Shown here piece by piece: positions 49,310 to 58,191 of a stretch of 64,000 nucleotides of DNA. The position numbers were made by a program, and so were the translations under genes. The DNA comes from DASSKK01 sp035690495 (lineage in GTDB: Bacteria; Actinomycetota; Actinomycetes; Propionibacteriales; Nocardioidaceae). The stretch covers positions 1 through 64,000 of the forward strand of contig DASSKK010000074.1 of assembly GCA_035690495.1 (NCBI GenBank). Reading direction: 5' to 3'. Each line of letters starts with the position of its first letter. Within the stretch, counting starts at the first letter, position 1. The notes beneath the pieces were generated by a model. It was not told where the DNA came from and searched no databases. It saw nothing but the letters and a program-made list of their open reading frames with translations.

Positions 49310-50296
49310 TCAGACGGGCTCCGTGCTCATCCGGCTGGCCAGCAGCCGACGCAGCGAGTCCACGCGCGCCGGATCGACCGTGCCGGCGGCGACGGCCTCG
49401 TCGAGTCCGCACTCGGGTGCGTCGTCGCCGTGCGTGCACCCGCGCGGGCAGCCGGCGGTGGCCGCCGCCAGGTCCGGGAACGCCTCGACGAGCCGGTCGG
49501 GCTGCACATGCGCCAGGCCGAACGACCGGATCCCCGGCGTGTCCACGATCCAGCCGCCGTCGGACAGGGCGAGCATCAGAGCCGAGGTGGAGGTGTGCCG
49601 GCCCCGCCCGGTCACCTCGTTGACGCGTCCGATCGCCCGGTCGGCGCCGGGCACCAGGGCGTTGACCAGCGTGGACTTGCCGACGCCGCTGTGCCCGAGC
49701 AGCACGCTGACCCGGCCGGCCAGCCGGGCGCGCAGCTCGCCGAGGTCCCTTCCTTTGGCCGTCACCAGGAAGGGCACGTCGAGGGGCCGGTACGTCGTGA
49801 GCAGCGTCTCCGGGTCGGCGAGGTCGGCCTTGGTCAGGCACAGCAGCGGGTCCAGCCCGGCGTCGTAGGCCGCGACAAGGGCCCGGTCGATCAGCCGCGG
49901 TCGGGGCTCGGGATCGGCGAGCGCGGCGACGACCACGAGCTGGTCGGCGTTGGCGACGATCACGCGCTCGACGGGGTCGGTGTCGTCGGGGGTGCGGCGC
50001 AGCACGGTCTGCCGCGCGCCGACCTCGACGATGCGGGCGAGCGCCCCCTCGGCGCCGGACGTGTCGCCGACCAGCCGCACGTGGTCCCCGACCACCACGC
50101 CCTTGCGGCCGAGCGGGCGGGACTTCATCGCGGTCACCCAGCGGTCCTCGAGCAGGCAGGTGTACCGGCCGCGGTCGACCGACACCACCCTCGCGTCCTC
50201 GGCGTCGTCGTAGCTCGGCCGGATCTTCGTGCGCGGACGGGTGTGCCGCCGGGGCCGGTCGTAGGACTCCGGGTCTTGCTCGTCGTACCTCGGCAC
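49310..50296 (-). CDS. rsgA: Ribosome small-subunit GTPase RsgA
   Basis: RsgA assists 30S maturation. The 328-residue protein has an N-terminal OB fold, the circularly permuted GTPase order (LCLTKADLAD before LLGHSGVGKSTLVNAL and DTPGIRSFGL), and a zinc site CPRGCTH..ECGL. The GTG at 50296 shares one base with the aroA stop (TAGTG). aroA-rsgA adjacency is conserved in actinobacteria (Rv3227-Rv3228). Confidence 0.93.
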   Translation of the reverse strand: MPRYDEQDPESYDRPRRHTRPRTKIRPSYDDAEDARVVSVDRGRYTCLLEDRWVTAMKSRPLGRKGVVVGDHVRLVGDTSGAEGALARIVEVGARQTVLRRTPDDTDPVERVIVANADQLVVVAALADPEPRPRLIDRALVAAYDAGLDPLLCLTKADLADPETLLTTYRPLDVPFLVTAKGRDLGELRARLAGRVSVLLGHSGVGKSTLVNALVPGADRAIGRVNEVTGRGRHTSTSALMLALSDGGWIVDTPGIRSFGLAHVQPDRLVEAFPDLAAATAGCPRGCTHGDDAPECGLDEAVAAGTVDPARVDSLRRLLASRMSTEPV

Positions 50297-51585
50297 TACT
50301 TTGCGTCTCGCAGGAAGCGGGTCCACGCGCCCGCGAAGTCGGGGAACGTCTTGGCCGTGGTGACGATGTTCTCCACGCGTACGCCGTCCACGGCCAGTCC
50401 GAGGATCACCCCCGCATGGGCCATCCGGTGGTCGGCGTACGTGCGGAACACCCCGCCGCTCAACGGCGCCGGACGGATCTTCAGGCCGTCGTCGGTCTCC
50501 GTGACGTGGCCGCCGAGGCCGTTCAGCTCGGTGGTGAGCGCGGAGAGCCGATCGGTCTCGTGGCCGCGGATGTGCGCGACGCCGCGCAGGATCGACGGCG
50601 AGCTCGCGAGCGCGCACAGCGCGGCCACCGTCGGGGTCAGCTCGCCGACGTCGTGCAGGTCGTAGTCGATGCCCTCGAGCCGGCCGGTGCCGGACACCGT
50701 GAGCCCCGCGTCGTCGAGCTCGACCTTGGCGCCCATCATCGCGACGATCTCGCGCAGCGCGTTCCCCGCCTGGTGGGTGCTCCGCGGCCAGCCCCGGATC
50801 GTCACCGCCCCGTCGTCGAGCATGCCGGCGGCGACGAACGGTGCCGCGTTGGACAGGTCCGGCTCCACGAGTACGTCGACCGCGTGGACCTCGCCGGGGA
50901 GCACCCGCCAGCGGTTCGGCTGGCTGTCGTCGACCTCGACCCCGTGCTCGCGGAGAGAGGCCACGGTCATCGCGATGTGCGGCAGCGACGGGACCGGCTT
51001 GCCGTCGTGGCACACGTCGACGCCTTCTTCGTAGCGGGCCCCGGCCAGCAGCAGCGCGGAGACGAACTGGCTGGACCCCGACGCGTCGATGGTGACCGTC
51101 CCGCCACGCACGGCGCCGTGCCCGACGATCGTGAACGGCAGCGTGCCGCGGTCCTCGTCCTCGACGTCGACGCCGAGCCCGGCCAGGCCGCGCAGCACCT
51201 GGCCCATCGGCCGGCTGCGTGCCTGCGGGTCGCCGTCGAAGACGACCGGGCCGTCGGCGAGCGCGGCGACCGGGGGGACGAAGCGCATCACGGTCCCGGC
51301 CAGCCCGCAGTCGACGGTCTCGCGTCCCTTGACCTTGGCCGCCGGGGTGATCGCCCAGTCGTCGCCGCGGCTGTCCACGCCGGCGCCGAGGGAGCGCAGG
51401 GCGTCGGCCATCAGCTCCGTGTCGCGCGAGCGCAGCGCACGACGTACCACACTCGGGGCGTCGGACAGCGCCGCCAGCACGAGCGCACGGGCAGTGAGCG
51501 ACTTCGACCCCGGAAGGTCGACGGTGGCGTGCACGGCCCGGGTCGGATGCGGTGCCGGCCAGGGGTCGGCGGGGCGCGCGTTCAT
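50296..51585 (-). CDS. aroA: EPSP synthase (3-phosphoshikimate 1-carboxyvinyltransferase)
   Basis: AroA joins PEP to shikimate-3-phosphate in aromatic amino-acid synthesis. The 429-residue protein shows VDLPGSKSLTARALVLAAL, LAGTVMRFVPPVAAL, DGDPQARSRPMGQVLRGL, IDASGSSQFVSALLLAG and FRTYADHRMAHAGVI, all diagnostic. The glycine of the PEP loop (LAGT) and Arg of RPM are in place. First gene of the aroA-rsgA pair. Confidence 0.95.
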   Translation of the reverse strand: MNARPADPWPAPHPTRAVHATVDLPGSKSLTARALVLAALSDAPSVVRRALRSRDTELMADALRSLGAGVDSRGDDWAITPAAKVKGRETVDCGLAGTVMRFVPPVAALADGPVVFDGDPQARSRPMGQVLRGLAGLGVDVEDEDRGTLPFTIVGHGAVRGGTVTIDASGSSQFVSALLLAGARYEEGVDVCHDGKPVPSLPHIAMTVASLREHGVEVDDSQPNRWRVLPGEVHAVDVLVEPDLSNAAPFVAAGMLDDGAVTIRGWPRSTHQAGNALREIVAMMGAKVELDDAGLTVSGTGRLEGIDYDLHDVGELTPTVAALCALASSPSILRGVAHIRGHETDRLSALTTELNGLGGHVTETDDGLKIRPAPLSGGVFRTYADHRMAHAGVILGLAVDGVRVENIVTTAKTFPDFAGAWTRFLRDAK

Positions 51586-51619
51586 CGCACGGCAGCGTAT
51601 CCGCAGCCCCGCTCGGGCA

Positions 51620-52132
51620 TCAGGGGGTGATGCCCTTCGCGGTCTTCGAGGCGCTCTTGCGCACGTCGCCGGCGGCGTGCTTCGCGCGCCAGGCCAGGCC
51701 GGGCTTGCCGGCAGTGTCGACCGCAGCCAGCAGCAGACCGCCCAGCATCGACACGTTCTTGAAGAAGTGCACCCGCTGGTTGGCGCGCATGGCCGGGTCG
51801 GACTCCTCCCAGAACCGGTGCCCGCCCGCAGTGGTGGGCACCATCGTCGCTGCCAGCACCAGCGACGCCAGCCGCGGCGCCTTGCCGGTGGCCAGCGCCA
51901 GCCCTGCGGCCACGTGGATGGCGCCGTTGACCCGGATCAGCGTGGCCGCGTCGGTGGGCACCGGCGCGGACGGGGCGACCTTCTTCGCCACGTCGGCGAT
52001 CTTGTCGGTCACCGGCTTTGCCCGCTCGACCTTCTTCTCCGCGTTCCGCAGCGAGTCGATGCCACCGACCACGAACATCGAGGCCAGCATCGGGCGTGCG
52101 ACGAGTCTGCTGAGAGTCATGCCTCCATTCAT
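51620..52132 (-). CDS. DoxX-family membrane protein
   Basis: A 170-residue protein with four helices. LVARPMLASMFVVGGIDSLRN begins the DoxX fold; NGAIHVAAGLALATGKAPRLASLVLAATMVPTTAGGHRFWEE and FFKNVSMLGGLLLAAVDTAG complete it. A second ATG four codons in (52120) is possible. DoxX proteins are linked to membrane redox and stress in mycobacteria. Confidence 0.85.
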   Translation of the reverse strand: MNGGMTLSRLVARPMLASMFVVGGIDSLRNAEKKVERAKPVTDKIADVAKKVAPSAPVPTDAATLIRVNGAIHVAAGLALATGKAPRLASLVLAATMVPTTAGGHRFWEESDPAMRANQRVHFFKNVSMLGGLLLAAVDTAGKPGLAWRAKHAAGDVRKSASKTAKGITP

Positions 52133-52174
52133 ACCCGATTACCCGTCCCGCACGCTTCCCGGGCGGGGTGGCGA

Positions 52175-53509
52175 CTACGGGGTGAGCCGGTGCAGGTCTC
52201 GCGGGAACAGGCTGACCTCGCGGACGTTCGCCGCCCCGGTCAGCCGGCCCATCCAGCGCTCCAGCCCGATCGCGAAGCCTCCGTGCGGGGGTACGCCGTG
52301 CCGGAACGTCTCGACGTAGGAGGCGTACGGCGCGAACGGGTAGCCCCGCTCGGCGAGCACCCGCACGTAGTCGTCGTACCTGTGCAGCCGCTGTGCCCCG
52401 CTGACCAGCTCGACGCCGCGGAACAGCAGGTCGAACGACCGCGACCAGCGCGGGTCGGCCGGGTCGGGGTGGCTGTAGAACGCCCGATGCGACGTGGGGT
52501 ACCCCTCCACGACGACAAAGTCGCTGCCGTGCTCGGCCCTCGCCCAGTCGCCGACCGCCCGCTCGTGCGCTGGGGACAGGTCGGGCTCGTCCGGAGGCGC
52601 GCCGGCGATCTCCAGCGCCTCGCGGAAGTGCACGATCGGGAGCTCCGCCGGAACCTCGGGGAGGTCGATCCCGAGCAGGGCGACTTCGCCGGGCGTGCGC
52701 TCCCGGATCGTGCCGACCATCCCGGCGACCACGTCGCGCAGTACGGCGATCACGTCGCGGTGGTCGTCGATGAAGCCGAGCTCGACGTCGAGGGAGACGT
52801 ACTCCGCCAGGTGCCGCACGGTGTCGTGCGGCTCGGCACGGAACACCGGCCCGACCTCGTAGACCCGCTCGAAGACCCCGACGAGGGTCTGTTTGTAGAA
52901 CTGCGGCGACTGCGCCAGGTAGGCGGGCCGCCCGAAGTAGTCGACCTCGAACACGTTCGCGCCGCTCTCGGTGGCCGAGGCGACCAGCTTGGGGGAAGCC
53001 ACCTCGGTGAAGTCCAGCGCGTCCAGGGTGTCGCGGAAGCCGCGCAGGCTCGCCGCCGCGAGTCGCCAATGGGCCTGCCGTTTCGGGTGCCGCAGCGTGA
53101 CCGATGCGTGGTCGAGCAGCGTCGGCAGCCCGGCGGTCAGGTTCGGCCGCCACAGTTCGACGACGGGCGTCTCGGCCGGCTCGACGAGCGGCTCGAACGC
53201 GGGGTCGACGATCTCGATTCCGCCAGGCGCGTTCGGGTTCGGGCTCGCCGTCCCGGTGACTGCGACGACGGTCTCCTCGCCGTACGCCGCCACCTCTCGT
53301 ATGGCCTCCGGGTCCTTGACGACGACCTGGACGAGCCCGGAGCGGTCGCGGACGATCACGAACGTGACCTGGCTGAGCGTGCGCCTGCGGTGCACCCAGC
53401 CGGCGATCCGGACCGGTCGAACACCGTGCCCCGTCCGCTGGTGGAGCTTGTCGAGGCCCGCGACGAGGTCGCGCGCCAGTGTACGTTCGATGTTGCCGGT
53501 GCGTTGCAT
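52175..53509 (-). CDS. aspS2: Archaeal-type aspartyl-tRNA synthetase
   Basis: A 444-residue class IIb synthetase of the short archaeal/eukaryal kind, lacking the bacterial insertion domain. Anticodon-binding OB fold near the start (VRIAGWVHRRRTLSQVTFVIVRD), motif 2 FRAEPHDTVRHLAEYVSLDVELGF, and motif 3 GGFAIGLERWMGRL are clear. Annotated relatives are called aspartate-tRNA(Asn) ligases. The ATG at 53509 follows an AGGAGGTG site that lies within a hairpin of a T-box leader. A standard bacterial AspRS is presumably elsewhere in the genome. Confidence 0.92.
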   Translation of the reverse strand: MQRTGNIERTLARDLVAGLDKLHQRTGHGVRPVRIAGWVHRRRTLSQVTFVIVRDRSGLVQVVVKDPEAIREVAAYGEETVVAVTGTASPNPNAPGGIEIVDPAFEPLVEPAETPVVELWRPNLTAGLPTLLDHASVTLRHPKRQAHWRLAAASLRGFRDTLDALDFTEVASPKLVASATESGANVFEVDYFGRPAYLAQSPQFYKQTLVGVFERVYEVGPVFRAEPHDTVRHLAEYVSLDVELGFIDDHRDVIAVLRDVVAGMVGTIRERTPGEVALLGIDLPEVPAELPIVHFREALEIAGAPPDEPDLSPAHERAVGDWARAEHGSDFVVVEGYPTSHRAFYSHPDPADPRWSRSFDLLFRGVELVSGAQRLHRYDDYVRVLAERGYPFAPYASYVETFRHGVPPHGGFAIGLERWMGRLTGAANVREVSLFPRDLHRLTP

Positions 53510-53511
53510 CT

Positions 53512-53722
53512 GTCTCACCTCCTGGTGTGACCCCAGGAGGTGTGGGCGACGGGGGATTTCGCGGTGCCACCACACCTTTGCCGCGCCCTCACTGGCGACG
53601 GCCTCTTGTCGAGCGCTGCTCGGGAGTGTCTTCGCGCGCCGGGACGGACTCCGCCCTCTCAGCAGTACGGGCGGCTCTCTGTGCTCCGTGCTCGGCGGCT
53701 ACTCGTCTCCGTCCTCGCAGTG
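53512..53722 (-). ncRNA. T-box leader, translational type, Asp specifier
   Basis: Reading minus strand, stem I closes with GGACGGA and TCCGTCC around a GACGAGTAG loop. GCGAAGACACTCCCGAGC follows and carries the likely specifier GAC (53630-53628), an Asp codon followed by A. The T-box core GTGGCACCGCGA is at 53571-53560 region. The Shine-Dalgarno AGGAGGTG sits in a perfect 10-bp hairpin (53516-53525 with 53533-53542). Uncharged tRNA-Asp would free the SD and raise aspS2 translation, as described for actinobacterial ileS T-boxes. Confidence 0.82.
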
Positions 53723-53734
53723 CGTGAAGTCTAG

Positions 53735-53805
53735 TCCTACCGCCCAGTACGCGGTTGATCCCGTCTACCTGGTGCGTGCGATCAACCGCGTACCCGCCGG
53801 TAACC
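53735..53805. repeat. 71-bp palindromic repeat, left copy
   Basis: An imperfect long palindrome whose inner arms are perfect: TACGCGGTTGATC and GATCAACCGCGTA (13 bp). It is about 80 percent similar to the copy at 54827-54897, in the same orientation, and the two bracket the AbiEi/DUF559-type gene. Confidence 0.75.
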
Positions 53806-53818
53806 GGGTTATCCACAG

Positions 53819-54817
53819 ATGGACGAATCCGTGCTGGCGGAGAGCTGCTGGACCGGTGAGGCTCATGAGGTGCAGCGGGACATCGACAGCCTCCTTGCCA
53901 GCCAGGCCGGCGTGGTCGCGCGGCGGCAGCTGCTGGCTCTCGGTCTGCACGACCATGACCTGGCCCGGTTGGTACGGCGCAAGGATCTCGTCCGGCTCCT
54001 CCCGGGTGTGTACGTCGACCACACCGGCGAGCCGACGTGGCTGCAGCGGGCCTGGGCAGGCGTGCTGTTGGCATGGCCGGCGGCTCTGGCGGGTCAGTCG
54101 GCGCTTCGCGCGGCGGACGGACCGGGCTCGCCGCATCCCGGCGGTCCGATTCACGTCGCGGTCCGCCCCGACCGGCATGTGCACGCACCGGCCGAGGTCA
54201 GCGTGCACCGCATCCTCCACGGTGACGGCCAGGTGCTGTGGAACCTCGGCCCGCCCCGGATGCGTTACGAGGAGGCGACCGTCGACGTGGCCGATGCCGC
54301 CACGTCCGAGTTCGACGCCATCGGCCAGCTCGGCCATGCCTGCCAGTCTCGACGTACCACTGCCGCCCGGATGCTTGCGCTGGTCGGCTCACGCAGCCGG
54401 CTGCGCCGACGGGACTTCCTGGCCGCAGTGCTCGCCGACGTCGCTGAGGGCGCCTGTTCGGTGCTCGAACATGGCTACCTGACCAGGGTGGAGCGGCCGC
54501 ACGGTCTCTCCGGCGCACGGCGGCAGGTGTGCTCGCGGGTCGGGCCCGGAGTCGTCTACCGCGACGTGGAGTACCTCTGCGGCCTGATCGCCGAGATGGA
54601 CGGGCGACTGTTCCACGACAGCACCGAGCAGCGCGACCGCGACTTCGACCGGGACCTCGACGCTGCGGTCGACGGTCGCGACTCCGTGCGGCTGTCGTGG
54701 GGCCAGGTGTTCGACCGCCCCTGCCGCACGGCCGGCAAGATGGGGCGGCTGCTCACCATGCGGGGCTGGGCGGGTGCTGTTCGTCCCTGCGGTCCCGACT
54801 GTCGGCTGGGGACGTGA
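53819..54817 (+). CDS. AbiEi-antitoxin-like/DUF559 protein
   Basis: A 332-residue protein. The N-terminal winged helix (IDSLLASQAGVVARRQLLALGLHDHDLARLVRRKDLVRLLPGVYVDH) is that of type IV antitoxins of the AbiEi family. The C-terminal part (YLCGLIAEMDGRLFHDSTEQRDRDFDRDLDAAVDGR) has the E..DG..H..R..RD pattern of DUF559/Vsr-like nucleases. No AbiEii toxin is adjacent. Flanked by the 71-bp repeats, it may be a small mobile or defence cassette. Confidence 0.75.
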   Translation: MDESVLAESCWTGEAHEVQRDIDSLLASQAGVVARRQLLALGLHDHDLARLVRRKDLVRLLPGVYVDHTGEPTWLQRAWAGVLLAWPAALAGQSALRAADGPGSPHPGGPIHVAVRPDRHVHAPAEVSVHRILHGDGQVLWNLGPPRMRYEEATVDVADAATSEFDAIGQLGHACQSRRTTAARMLALVGSRSRLRRRDFLAAVLADVAEGACSVLEHGYLTRVERPHGLSGARRQVCSRVGPGVVYRDVEYLCGLIAEMDGRLFHDSTEQRDRDFDRDLDAAVDGRDSVRLSWGQVFDRPCRTAGKMGRLLTMRGWAGAVRPCGPDCRLGT

Positions 54818-54826
54818 CGCACCCGG

Positions 54827-54897
54827 GGTTACCCGCCGGTACGAGGTGGATTCCATTCACGTGGTGCACGCGATCAACCGCGTACCCACCAGTAACC
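54827..54897. repeat. 71-bp palindromic repeat, right copy
   Basis: Outer arms GGTTACCCGCCGGTAC and GTACCCACCAGTAACC are imperfectly complementary; the core GCGATCAACCGCGTACCC is shared with the left copy. It lies between the AbiEi-like gene and the end of the sigma-fusion gene and could act as a bidirectional terminator. Confidence 0.75.
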
Positions 54898-54909
54898 AGG
54901 ATGTCCCCG

Positions 54910-57900
54910 CTATGGAGCGCTCGGCGCCTCGGGATCGGGGTCGTCGCGCGACACGGTCACCGTGAAAGCGTCGCTCTCCTGGCCTGGCGCGATCTCCTGA
55001 CCGGGAGGGACCACGACGGTGAGTGGTTGCAGCGTGGGCGGCCAGGTGACCGTGATGGACGGAGTGGTTCCGCCCTTGCCGTCCGCGAATCCGACGGAAT
55101 GCCCCGGCTGATTCGCCACGGTGAACCTCAGCCTGTCGCCGTCCTTCGCTCCCGTCACGGTCAACGTGCACTCTTGCCTGCCCGGATCATCCTTGGGTGT
55201 GGCGGGGCAGGCCACTGTCACGCTGAGACCGGATTCAGGAGGGGTCGTTTCGACGGGCTCGAGCGTGACGGTGGCCACATGCCCGCCCGGCGAGGTGGTG
55301 ATGGTCACGGTCTTGCCGGCTTGGTCGGCATCGAAGTGGAAGTCGACGGAGGTGGGCTGGCCGGAGCACGTGAGCGTGTGGCCACTTGCGGTACAGCTGC
55401 TGTCGGGCAACAGTGTCGCGCCGGACACGGTGAAACTCGCGTCACCCGTGAACCCTGTGCTGTAGCCGAGGGTGGCAGGTGCGTAGTACGTCCCGTCGTC
55501 GTCGGGGCTGATTGTTGCAGGCAGGTCGATCGTCACGTCCGGAGTGACGGCCGGCGGTACCTTTGACAGCGTTACCGGAGTGACATTCGGCGTCGGATCC
55601 TGATACCCATCCAGCGCGTCGAGAGTGATCGTTACGAGAGGGTTCGTGCTGGTGCTGGTGTTGGCGACCTTCAAGGTCATGTCCACAGAGCCGTATCCAC
55701 CTGTGCCGTCGCACGTCAGCGTGTACGCGAGGGTCCCGGAACTGACGATGCAGCCTGTCGTGCCGGTGCCGGTGAGTGCAGCCCCGGTCACGGTGAACGT
55801 CTCGGTTCCGCTGTAGTCGTCGGGCACGCCGGAGATGCTTGCGGTAACCGCGTAGGTGCCGTCGGGTTGTGCATTCACCGGCGATGGCGCGGTCAGTTGG
55901 AGATCGGCTGTCCTCGTCGGCGGGTTGTACTCGAACTGCATTTCCGACGTGCTGCCGTCAGCGAGGACATAACCGTCGGGTAGCCCGACCGTGAGGGTGA
56001 GGCTCGTTCTGGTCGTCACGGTCGACGGAATGTCGAGAGGCACTGTCGCCGTGAAGGGCGGCTGGCCCTCTGAGGTGGCTTCGGATGCCCGAGCGACAAG
56101 CATCTTCGCCGGGGGCTTGGTTGTGCAGGTCACCATGGTCGGGCTGATCAGACCGACGGGTGCGCAGTTGCCCCCATCCCTGAACGAGATCCCACTCGTT
56201 CCGGCATTGAGGGACATGGTGAAGGTCGGCGGCAGGCTGGGCGCCCCGTCCATCCTCAGCTGCAGAACGTGACCCGTCATCACGCTTGGCGTGGAGAGAG
56301 TCACGGTGGAGATCGGGCCAGCCGGCGGCGTCGTTGTGCCGCCGCTGCCCGTGCCGGTCCCTGTGCCGCCGCCCGAGCCGCCGCCGGTGTCCGTCCCACC
56401 ACCGCCACCGCCGTTGGTGCCCGGAGCTCCGCCGTCGTTGCCGCCTGGCGTGCTGGACCCGCCGCCGTTGCCGCCGGGGTTCGTGCCGGGCTGGTCACCT
56501 TGGCCACCGGGCTGCCCACCCTGGCCGCCGGTCTGACCGCCGGTGTCGCCGCCCGAAGTCCCGCCGGTCTGATCACCGGTGCCCGGGCTGTCGCCGTTGT
56601 GCTGGCCCGACTGACTGCCCGTTTGGCCGCCTTGCTGGCCGGAATGACCGCCGGTCTGAGTGCCCGGCTGCTGACCGCCCGATTGAGCTCCAGGCTGGCC
56701 ACCTGTGCCCGCGCCCGTGCCTGTCCCGCCCCCGGTGGCCGGAGGCACCACGACCGCAGCGGGGACCACGTCGGAGGTGGTTGGCACAGTCGTCGTGGCA
56801 ACAGGCGGCGTGCTGGCGCTCGGGGGTGCTGAAGGGCCGGAAGCGTCGGTGGAAGCGCCGCCGGACGGCGAGTTGGAGGAGTGGCCGCCACCCGAACCGC
56901 CGGCGCCCTGAGGGGTCGGTGATCCGCCCGGAACAGCGGGAGCCGTGCTAGCGGCTAACGGCTTGTCCGCAGTGGAGACCTGGGTGGTCGAGGGCCCGTG
57001 GTGGAGTACGACGAACCCGGCGACCGCGGCTGCGGCGACACCGGAGGCCACGGCACCGGCCGTCGCGGCGCCGGCGTTGGCGGCGATGCCGTCGCGGACC
57101 CGGCCGACCAGAGTGAGCAGGCCCGCCGTACCCACGCCCCCGGAAGAGGCGAGGTAACCGGATGCCGCGGCACCCAGCAGCAGCGGGCCGATGATCGCGG
57201 CGAGGTTGGAGTTGACGTCGGTGAGCTCGAGATACATCGCCATGCAGCGGCGGCACTCGTCGAGGTGGTTCTGCACCTTGGTCGCGTCGCGCTTCGAGAG
57301 GCCCTTGCGGACGAACGCGCCCAGGTGCTCGGTCGTCCACCGGCAGTCGGACTCGGAGATGTCGGACAGGTGCATGGTGAGGAACGCCTGGCGGAGACCC
57401 TCGCGGGCCCGGTAGGCCAGCGCCGAGACCGAGTTGGCGGTCATCCCGAGCAGGGGCGCGATGTCGGCGGGCTTGCTGCCCTCGATCTCCAGGTGCCAGA
57501 GCACGAGCTGCCAGCGCTCGGGCAGCGAGGCGAACGCCTTGGCCGCCGCGCCGCTCTCGAACCCGGCGATCGCGGTGTCCTGGAACGGCACGCCGGGGTC
57601 GAACGGCGTCAGGTCGTCGGTGGTCTGCAGCCGCGACGAGGCGCGGATCTTGTCGACGTGCAGCCGCCGGACCGAGGTGAGCAGGTACGCACGGAAGGCG
57701 ACGTCGGGGCCACCGCCGCCCTGGAGCACGCCGAGCACCTTGGCGAACGCGTCGGACACCAGGTCGTCGGCGTCGGGGCCGCGGACCAGCTGGCGGGCCA
57801 GCCGAACGGCGGCCACTCGGTGCCGTGCGAACAGCTCCCCGTAGGCAGCGACGTCCCCCCCGCGTACGCGCGAGATCAGCTCGGCGTCGCTGGGCGCGTC

Positions 57901-57924
57901 GACGTGGCTCAGCAGCTCGGTCAC
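54910..57924 (-). CDS. ECF sigma factor fused to anti-sigma, membrane and Ig-like sensor parts
   Basis: A 1004-residue protein. Residues 15-95 are sigma region 2 (VAAYGELFARHRVAAVRLARQL, LVSDAFAKVLGVLQ); 130-185 are region 4 (LPERWQLVLWHLEIEGSKPADIAPLLGM). Residues 216-232 (KVQNHLDECRRCMAMY) carry the HxxxCxxC zinc motif of anti-sigma factors. Hydrophobic segments at 241-258 and 286-308 precede a Gly/Gln/Ser/Thr-rich stalk (about 320-560) and a Thr/Val/Ser-rich Ig-like region to the end. It reads as sigma, anti-sigma, anchor and sensor in one chain, like the ECF52/ECF53 groups with long C-terminal extensions. Release of the N-terminus by proteolysis is a reasonable inference. No separate anti-sigma gene adjoins. 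Confidence 0.88.
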   Translation of the reverse strand: MTELLSHVDAPSDAELISRVRGGDVAAYGELFARHRVAAVRLARQLVRGPDADDLVSDAFAKVLGVLQGGGGPDVAFRAYLLTSVRRLHVDKIRASSRLQTTDDLTPFDPGVPFQDTAIAGFESGAAAKAFASLPERWQLVLWHLEIEGSKPADIAPLLGMTANSVSALAYRAREGLRQAFLTMHLSDISESDCRWTTEHLGAFVRKGLSKRDATKVQNHLDECRRCMAMYLELTDVNSNLAAIIGPLLLGAAASGYLASSGGVGTAGLLTLVGRVRDGIAANAGAATAGAVASGVAAAAVAGFVVLHHGPSTTQVSTADKPLAASTAPAVPGGSPTPQGAGGSGGGHSSNSPSGGASTDASGPSAPPSASTPPVATTTVPTTSDVVPAAVVVPPATGGGTGTGAGTGGQPGAQSGGQQPGTQTGGHSGQQGGQTGSQSGQHNGDSPGTGDQTGGTSGGDTGGQTGGQGGQPGGQGDQPGTNPGGNGGGSSTPGGNDGGAPGTNGGGGGGTDTGGGSGGGTGTGTGSGGTTTPPAGPISTVTLSTPSVMTGHVLQLRMDGAPSLPPTFTMSLNAGTSGISFRDGGNCAPVGLISPTMVTCTTKPPAKMLVARASEATSEGQPPFTATVPLDIPSTVTTRTSLTLTVGLPDGYVLADGSTSEMQFEYNPPTRTADLQLTAPSPVNAQPDGTYAVTASISGVPDDYSGTETFTVTGAALTGTGTTGCIVSSGTLAYTLTCDGTGGYGSVDMTLKVANTSTSTNPLVTITLDALDGYQDPTPNVTPVTLSKVPPAVTPDVTIDLPATISPDDDGTYYAPATLGYSTGFTGDASFTVSGATLLPDSSCTASGHTLTCSGQPTSVDFHFDADQAGKTVTITTSPGGHVATVTLEPVETTPPESGLSVTVACPATPKDDPGRQECTLTVTGAKDGDRLRFTVANQPGHSVGFADGKGGTTPSITVTWPPTLQPLTVVVPPGQEIAPGQESDAFTVTVSRDDPDPEAPSAP

Positions 57925-58191
57925 TCGTCCCTACCCGGGAAGCGAGACACGTCCGGTCAGCCCCTGCCGACACCGCTCGCTTGCCTGTGCACACGGTAAT
58001 CGCTGGCGGGCCGTTTCGGAGCCGATGCCGGGAATGTTTACTCGGGCTGCGAGACGTCACGATGCGCCACGAACCGGCCACCGGGAAAAAATCCGGGCAA
58101 ACCGCGTCATGATCGCCCACAGTGCCCGTCTCACCAGCGCAAGGCCGCCCGCACCGCTCGGGGGTGGCGAGACGACACGAAGGGACAGGCG

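Noticed and set aside
53479..53734. Short open frames over the aspS2 leader
   Set aside because: The stretch is accounted for by T-box RNA structure, and the translations have no recognisable features.
55240..55265. Another copy of the dispersed repeat (GTTTCGACGGGCTCG)
   Set aside because: Only about 15 bases match, and they fit normal coding of the sigma-fusion protein.
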